Of a stretch of DNA of 10,255 nucleotides, positions 7,470 to 10,255 are shown one piece after another. The translations under genes and the position numbers were made by a program. Every line of letters starts with the position of its first letter. Position 1 is the first letter of the stretch. Under the pieces are notes generated by a model, which was not told the origin of the DNA, did no database searches, and saw only the letters and a program-made list of their open reading frames with translations. The DNA comes from Microcaldota archaeon (GTDB taxonomy: Archaea > Micrarchaeota > Micrarchaeia > Anstonellales > Anstonellaceae): contig JAKAME010000047.1 of assembly GCA_021813025.1 (NCBI GenBank), forward strand, positions 1-10,255, given 5' to 3'.

Positions 7470-7589
7470 GCCGCCCGCCCCTGCCTTTTTCTGGTCGCTG
7501 GCTCTGCAATTAGACGAAAGGATTTAAGAATAGTTCGGAAAGTTCGGGGAGGAAACCCGTTTTTTGCGCCTGCAGCGCCCGACCTGCGC
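7470..7589 (-). promoter_or_regulatory. Likely top6BA promoter with tandem CCGAACT repeat
   Basis: Read on the minus strand, the spacer holds TATTCTTAAATCC (7533-7521), a TATA-like box about 55-60 bases before the top6B ATG. Directly upstream of it CCGAACT occurs twice, nine bases apart (7547-7541 and 7538-7532), where a BRE or regulator site would lie. Closer to the ATG is a purine- then GC-rich leader. No terminator with a T-run is visible after the small gene upstream, so some read-through into top6B is possible. Confidence 0.4.
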
Positions 7590-7763
7590 TTACACCTTAA
7601 TCCGTCTCAATATGATTCGCTCGTCCCGCGCGTCCTTGTCCACTTCGACTGCGACATATTCTCCCTGCTTCCATTGGAGAGCATGCGCTTCCTGTGTCAG
7701 AAACACGGCAATCCCTTCGCCTACCTTGGACAGCTTCTTGACCGTTTTTGGAGTTGTCGCCAT
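7590..7763 (-). CDS. Small AbrB/MazE-like swapped-hairpin DNA-binding protein
   Basis: A 57-aa frame runs from ATG at 7763 to TAA at 7590. It begins MATTPKTVKKLSKVGEGIAV, continues with TQEAHALQWKQGEYVAVE and ends in ILRRIKV. The pattern of a strand-forming VKKLSKVGEGIAVFL, a helix (QEAHALQ), then GEYVAVEV and a final basic strand matches AbrB/MazE/SpoVT transcription-factor folds. In these, two chains swap hairpins to make one DNA-binding barrel, usually as an antitoxin or transition regulator. No toxin gene lies next to it: its upstream neighbour is a divergent lipoprotein gene and its downstream neighbour is top6B. If it is a regulator, the palindrome a few tens of bases upstream is a natural target, implying self-regulation. 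A competing 75-aa reading in another frame is Arg/Cys-rich, starts within the promoter, and is unconvincing. An AGAGGT lies 15 bases before the ATG, rather far for a Shine-Dalgarno. Confidence 0.68.
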   Translation of the reverse strand: MATTPKTVKKLSKVGEGIAVFLTQEAHALQWKQGEYVAVEVDKDARDERIILRRIKV

Positions 7764-7770
7764 CAACGAC

Positions 7771-7818
7771 TCTATATAACCTCTTGGCTTTAAACAATCT
7801 ATATAGTTTATATAGATT
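7771..7818. promoter_or_regulatory. Divergent promoter with 10-bp inverted repeat and three TCTATATA copies
   Basis: The arms AATCTATATA (7796-7805) and TATATAGATT (7809-7818) are perfect inverted copies separated by GTT. The core TCTATATA occurs once more in direct orientation at 7771-7778, 27 bases from the left arm. On the plus strand TTTATATA (7807-7814) is centred about 41 bases before the lipoprotein ATG, giving a leader of about 15 bases that contains GAGGTG (7838-7843). On the minus strand the same repeat offers CTATATAAA, with TTTAAA at 7789-7794 as an alternative, for the AbrB-like gene. The TATA boxes thus lie inside a dyad that a dimeric regulator could cover. Confidence 0.55.
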
Positions 7819-7851
7819 ATACATAATTAGTCTTTCTGAGGTGGATGTGGG

Positions 7852-8460
7852 ATGAAAACGACTTTTTACATGCTATTCGCCATAGCTGTTGCGTTATCTC
7901 TTGTGCTGGCCGGCTGCTGCGGGGCCACCGGGGGCGTATCATCAAGTGGCGCTGCCCCGGCTCAAGCTCCGGCAACGACTTCCAACAACGGCGTTTCCCC
8001 CAGTTCCGCCTCTCCGGCCTCATCCGGCAGCGCTCCAAAAAACATTGAAGACGGCCAAGTGGGAACAACGTATCAGGTGAGCTATCTTGGCTCAAATTAC
8101 GAGATTACTATGCTCAACGCTACTTTTGCCGACTCAACGAACCCATATGCCTCTGGTCATTATCTCATGGCCTACTTCGAGATAAAGAACATTGGAACTG
8201 GCAATGAACTCTTTGCTCCCGATATCTATGCGTTGGACGCAAGCGGCGAGAAATACGATAAGACCATCGCTCTCGGATTAAGCGACGAGTACTCAAAGAC
8301 TCTCGACTTCTTCAAGAAGCTTGGGCCAAACACCAAGACCTCTGGTTGGGTTGCGATTGATGTTCCGGAAAGCGTGACCTCGGTCGACCTCTACTTCGAG
8401 TATACGAACATGTACTTGAGCAAAACCCCGAATTACATCAAGTATCATGTTTCCGGCTAG
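7852..8460 (+). CDS. Secreted lipoprotein with DUF4352-like immunoglobulin-fold domain
   Basis: This 202-aa protein begins with MKTTFYMLFAIAVALSLVLAGCC: a short charged start, a hydrophobic core, and a lipobox L19-A20-G21-C22, so it should be lipid-anchored on the outer face of the cell membrane. A Ser/Pro/Ala/Gly-rich linker follows (24-63). The globular part (65-202) has the signature order of DUF4352 domains: a strand binding the N-terminal 'GTTYQVSYLGSNYEITML', then HYLMAYFEIKNIG (103-115), ALDASGEKYD, and GWVAIDVPESVTSVDLYFEY near the end. DUF4352 proteins are extracytoplasmic and mostly of unknown role, some linked to adhesion or ligand binding. The start has GAGGTG 8 bases upstream. 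It is the only plus-strand gene, divergent from the AbrB-like gene and convergent with the KH gene. Its expression may be controlled by the palindromic promoter. Confidence 0.88.
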   Translation: MKTTFYMLFAIAVALSLVLAGCCGATGGVSSSGAAPAQAPATTSNNGVSPSSASPASSGSAPKNIEDGQVGTTYQVSYLGSNYEITMLNATFADSTNPYASGHYLMAYFEIKNIGTGNELFAPDIYALDASGEKYDKTIALGLSDEYSKTLDFFKKLGPNTKTSGWVAIDVPESVTSVDLYFEYTNMYLSKTPNYIKYHVSG

Positions 8461-8482
8461 TTATTTTTTCTATTATTTTTTC
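8461..8482 (+). terminator. Poly-T terminator of the lipoprotein gene
   Basis: Immediately after the TAG stop come two T6 runs within TTATTTTTTC and TATTATTTTTTC, with a further T-rich stretch beyond. This is the usual form of intrinsic termination in archaea, which needs T-runs and no hairpin. It overlaps the last codon of the convergent KH-protein gene by two bases. Confidence 0.65.
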
Positions 8483-9041
8483 ACTTCTTTTTCTCAGGTT
8501 TTTTCTGCACCCACATCCCCAAACCCTTCTCCTCCTGCTCGCGCCTTCGGCGGTTCCTCTCCAAATAGGTGAATACGGCCGGATGCGGCTGGCCCTCGAT
8601 AAGCTTGAAAACTGCAGTGGTGGCCACATCAAGGGTTTCAAGCTTGGCAATCACCCCGACAGTGTGCCCCCAAATGGCGATGTCGCACTCGCCCTCCTCC
8701 TCCACTATTTTCTTTGCCTTGCCCTTCTCTCCGATTATGCGCCCCTTTATTCTCGTCATTGCATCCGGCTTGGGGGCATAATCGCGCAAGTCAATCAGAT
8801 TGAATCCATAATCTTCATGAAGCAGCTTGAGCGCCTTGTGCGGCTCAAATCCCCGTCCTATGGCCCTAATCACTCCTTTGGCGAAAAACTCGTCCACCGG
8901 CTCGCCGGTCAGTTCAACTTCCCCCTCCTCGCTCACCTCTATTTGGCAGTTGAGCTTGCGCTCAAGCAGCTGCAGGGTGGAATCCCCGTCTCCGCGTATG
9001 GCAGGGATTCGCTCGTGGGGTATGCGGATGATTTCAACCAT
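8481..9041 (-). CDS. Archaeal Pno1/Dim2-type KH-domain ribosome-biogenesis protein
   Basis: This family binds the 3' end of immature 16S rRNA and works with Nob1 and Rio kinases in small-subunit maturation. The 186-aa product has two KH domains. The first (about 1-65) begins EIIRIPHERIPAI; its GxxG loop reads GDGD (17-20), lacking the last Gly. The second (about 92-150) has GRIIGEKGKAKKIVEE with an intact GEKG (104-107), then VGVIAKLETLDVATTAVFKLIEG. The family signature GQPHPAVFTYLE follows (150-161), then an Arg/Lys-rich tail (162-186). The length is typical. The ATG at 9041 starts directly with the first KH strand; the sequence before it (TCGTGATTTATT) has little Shine-Dalgarno character. 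In many archaea this gene lies near rio1 and the top6 genes, from memory, and here top6B follows on the same strand after the inserted lipoprotein/AbrB pair. Confidence 0.9.
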   Translation of the reverse strand: MVEIIRIPHERIPAIRGDGDSTLQLLERKLNCQIEVSEEGEVELTGEPVDEFFAKGVIRAIGRGFEPHKALKLLHEDYGFNLIDLRDYAPKPDAMTRIKGRIIGEKGKAKKIVEEEGECDIAIWGHTVGVIAKLETLDVATTAVFKLIEGQPHPAVFTYLERNRRRREQEEKGLGMWVQKKPEKKK

Positions 9042-9059
9042 AATAAATCACGAATTTCG

Positions 9060-9133
9060 TCAGAGTCAAGTCACTTCTTCACAGCGTCGGGCCGAGTTAC
9101 CGGCCGTCAGCTCAGTGTCGTAAGGCTCATCAT
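9060..9133 (-). ncRNA. Possible C/D-box guide RNA (weak candidate)
   Basis: Read on the minus strand, the spacer holds ATGATGA (C box, 9133-9127), 11 bases, CTGA (D', 9115-9112), a 29-base stretch with a GGCCG/CGGCC hairpin, GTGAAGA (a tolerable C', 9082-9076), 12 bases, and CTGA (D, 9063-9060). The 11- and 12-base guide spacings match archaeal C/D RNAs. The D'-C' gap is much longer than usual and the terminal stem is weak (two pairs). I recognised no rRNA target. Confidence 0.22.
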
Positions 9134-9170
9134 TCGCATGTTATGAGCCTTTTCTAGAATAAAAACCCCT
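9122..9170 (-). terminator. Hairpin and T-run after the thioredoxin-CcdA gene
   Basis: Five bases past the stop, the minus strand has TTTTT (9165-9161), enough for archaeal termination. Further on is a perfect 9-bp inverted repeat, AAGGCTCAT (9122-9130) and ATGAGCCTT (9143-9151), with a 12-base loop. On the plus strand this hairpin is followed by TTTTC, but no plus-strand gene reads into it. It could be a bidirectional terminator or part of a small RNA. Confidence 0.4.
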
Positions 9171-10255
9171 CTATCCGCCCACAAGCATAGCCGGGGCGAA
9201 GAGAAGCATGAGCCCGAATGCGGTGAGCAGCAGGGCGCAGAAAATCTTGGTTGCCAATGCGACCTTTTCTCCAAGCTTTCCTGACATGAGCATGATGGCC
9301 GCCCAAAGCATAACCGCGTCAAGAAGCATGTATGCGGCATTATAGGCGCCCAGATAGCCGAGCTTGTCCAGCCCGCTTATGCCTGCATTCGCCAGCGTCT
9401 GGTTGTATATTGCAGGCACGGCGGCAGAGCAAATCGAGCCAAGCGAGTTGAACAGCACCGCCATGAGGGCCAGGCCGGCGAGCAGGGCGAGCATGAGGGG
9501 ATTTTCCAGCATGGAGCCGATTGTTTCCGCTTCAGGCTGCGCGTTGAACGCGGCGCTCTTCTTCCCCTCCTTCTCCCCCTTCCATGCCGCCCTGATTTGG
9601 TAAATGCCTATGAAAAGCGCGCACACGCCCATCGCCGTCATCACATGCCTCATGATGCCCAGCACGAAATAGGGGCTGGCAAAGCCTCCCACGAAAATGA
9701 AATGCATTACTGCGGAGAAGAAAATGAACGCGCCGACCAAAAGCCCCAGCTTTTTCCAGTCGTTTGCAAGCATGAGCATGCAAATCAGGGCAATCACTCC
9801 CCACACGGCGCAGGGGTTGAAGCCGTCAAGCGCGCCAAGGGAGAGCGAGAGGACTAATGGGCTCATCTGCTCGGGATGAAGCTGGCCGATGAATGGAACA
9901 TTAAGGGCCCGGGAAGAGACTGGGGTGGAATTATTTGGAGTTGATTTGTCAGCGTTTCCATTGCTTTCATTCAGCATCTCTTTTATCGCGCTTTCCATCT
10001 GCTGGGCTTGGGTGTCCGGGTAGAAGCCCACGAACACCCTCTGCCCGATGATTGTGATTGGGGTTGCCTTGACCGGCTCTGCGTTGCGCTCGCTCATCAG
10101 CTGCGCGCTCAAGTCCTGCACTGCCGGCTGGCTCATGTCATGGTAATTCCATTGCACCTGCGGGAATTCGGCGGCCAGCCGCTCGTTGGTGGGAATCTGC
10201 TGCCTGCAGTGCGGGCAGGTGGAAAGATAGAAGAAATCAATGCTGGCCAGCTTCG
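9171..10255 (-). CDS. Thioredoxin/glutaredoxin-like domain fused to CcdA/DsbD-like membrane protein (N-terminus cut)
   Basis: The frame is open from the right edge to TAG at 9171, giving 360 visible residues; a GTG at 10157 is internal, not the start. Visible residues 1-95 form a thioredoxin-like domain: strand IDFFYLSTCPHC (the CPHC active site at 13-16), and TPITIIGQRVFVGF, in which the Pro after Thr is the likely cis-proline. An Asn/Ser/Pro linker leads to six membrane helices (about 131-355). The first holds GFNPCA (C148) and the fourth holds SICSAAVPAIYNQ (C275), the paired Cys-Pro positions typical of CcdA/DsbD domains, which carry electrons across the membrane by thiol-disulfide exchange. 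Here the catalytic thioredoxin module is built into the same chain and should sit outside, keeping surface thiols reduced or forming disulfides. A loop between helices 3 and 4 (KGEKEGKKS) is basic. The first residues, perhaps a signal helix, lie beyond the window. Confidence 0.9.
   Translation of the reverse strand, partial: KLASIDFFYLSTCPHCRQQIPTNERLAAEFPQVQWNYHDMSQPAVQDLSAQLMSERNAEPVKATPITIIGQRVFVGFYPDTQAQQMESAIKEMLNESNGNADKSTPNNSTPVSSRALNVPFIGQLHPEQMSPLVLSLSLGALDGFNPCAVWGVIALICMLMLANDWKKLGLLVGAFIFFSAVMHFIFVGGFASPYFVLGIMRHVMTAMGVCALFIGIYQIRAAWKGEKEGKKSAAFNAQPEAETIGSMLENPLMLALLAGLALMAVLFNSLGSICSAAVPAIYNQTLANAGISGLDKLGYLGAYNAAYMLLDAVMLWAAIMLMSGKLGEKVALATKIFCALLLTAFGLMLLFAPAMLVGG

Noticed and set aside
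6954..7793. A 279-codon plus-strand frame opposite the start of top6B and the AbrB-like gene
   Set aside because: It is antisense to conserved GHKL motifs, has no recognisable domain, and its end crosses the divergent promoter.
7597..7824. A 75-codon minus-strand frame overlapping the AbrB-like gene
   Set aside because: It begins in the TATA-rich promoter and gives an Arg/Cys/Gly-rich product, while the other frame gives a well-formed AbrB-like fold.
1..10255. tRNA, rRNA, CRISPR array, insertion sequence or att-like repeats
   Set aside because: I looked in the gaps on both strands and saw no cloverleaf, regularly spaced repeats, transposase motif or long terminal repeats.

Overview
The window looks archaeal. 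It carries both subunits of DNA topoisomerase VI (top6B-top6A) and, a little upstream on the same strand, a two-KH-domain protein of the archaeal Pno1/Dim2 ribosome-biogenesis family. Starts are a mix of Shine-Dalgarno-led and possibly leaderless ones, and gene ends tend to carry T- or pyrimidine-rich tracts. Protein style (S-layer-like beta proteins, a glutaredoxin-CcdA fusion, a DUF4352-like lipoprotein) is compatible with a DPANN-type or other uncultured euryarchaeal-side lineage, but the sequence alone does not fix the phylum. Coding is dense, and every gene except one (the lipoprotein at 7852-8460) is on the minus strand, so the minus-strand reading order runs from the right edge to the left.

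Right part (10255 down to 8481). A thioredoxin/glutaredoxin-like domain with a CPHC motif is fused to a six-helix CcdA/DsbD-like membrane domain; its N-terminus runs off the right edge. A 129-base spacer follows, holding a hairpin, a T-run and a weak C/D-box-RNA-like pattern. Next comes the KH-domain RNA-binding protein.

Middle (8480 down to 4628). A plus-strand lipoprotein gene converges on the KH gene. It is divergent from a very small AbrB/MazE-like DNA-binding protein (57 aa). The gap between this pair holds TATA-like boxes built on a perfect 10-bp inverted repeat, a plausible shared promoter/operator. Then come top6B and top6A, 16 bases apart, clearly an operon. The lipoprotein/AbrB pair sits inside what I recall as a conserved archaeal KH-top6B-top6A neighbourhood, and so looks like an insertion.

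Left part (4509 down to 1). Two adjacent genes encode large, beta-rich, S-layer-like proteins that are diverged paralogues of each other. Neither has a signal peptide, and in-frame stops upstream rule out longer ATG starts. The first (532 aa) ends in a textbook Por/T9SS type-A C-terminal sorting domain, normally a Bacteroidota secretion signal. The second (643 aa) ends in a diverged domain of similar look. A pyrimidine-rich spacer with a terminator-like hairpin separates them. A helical, charged protein of unknown function follows and is cut by the left edge. This left cluster is the least explained and most interesting part of the window.
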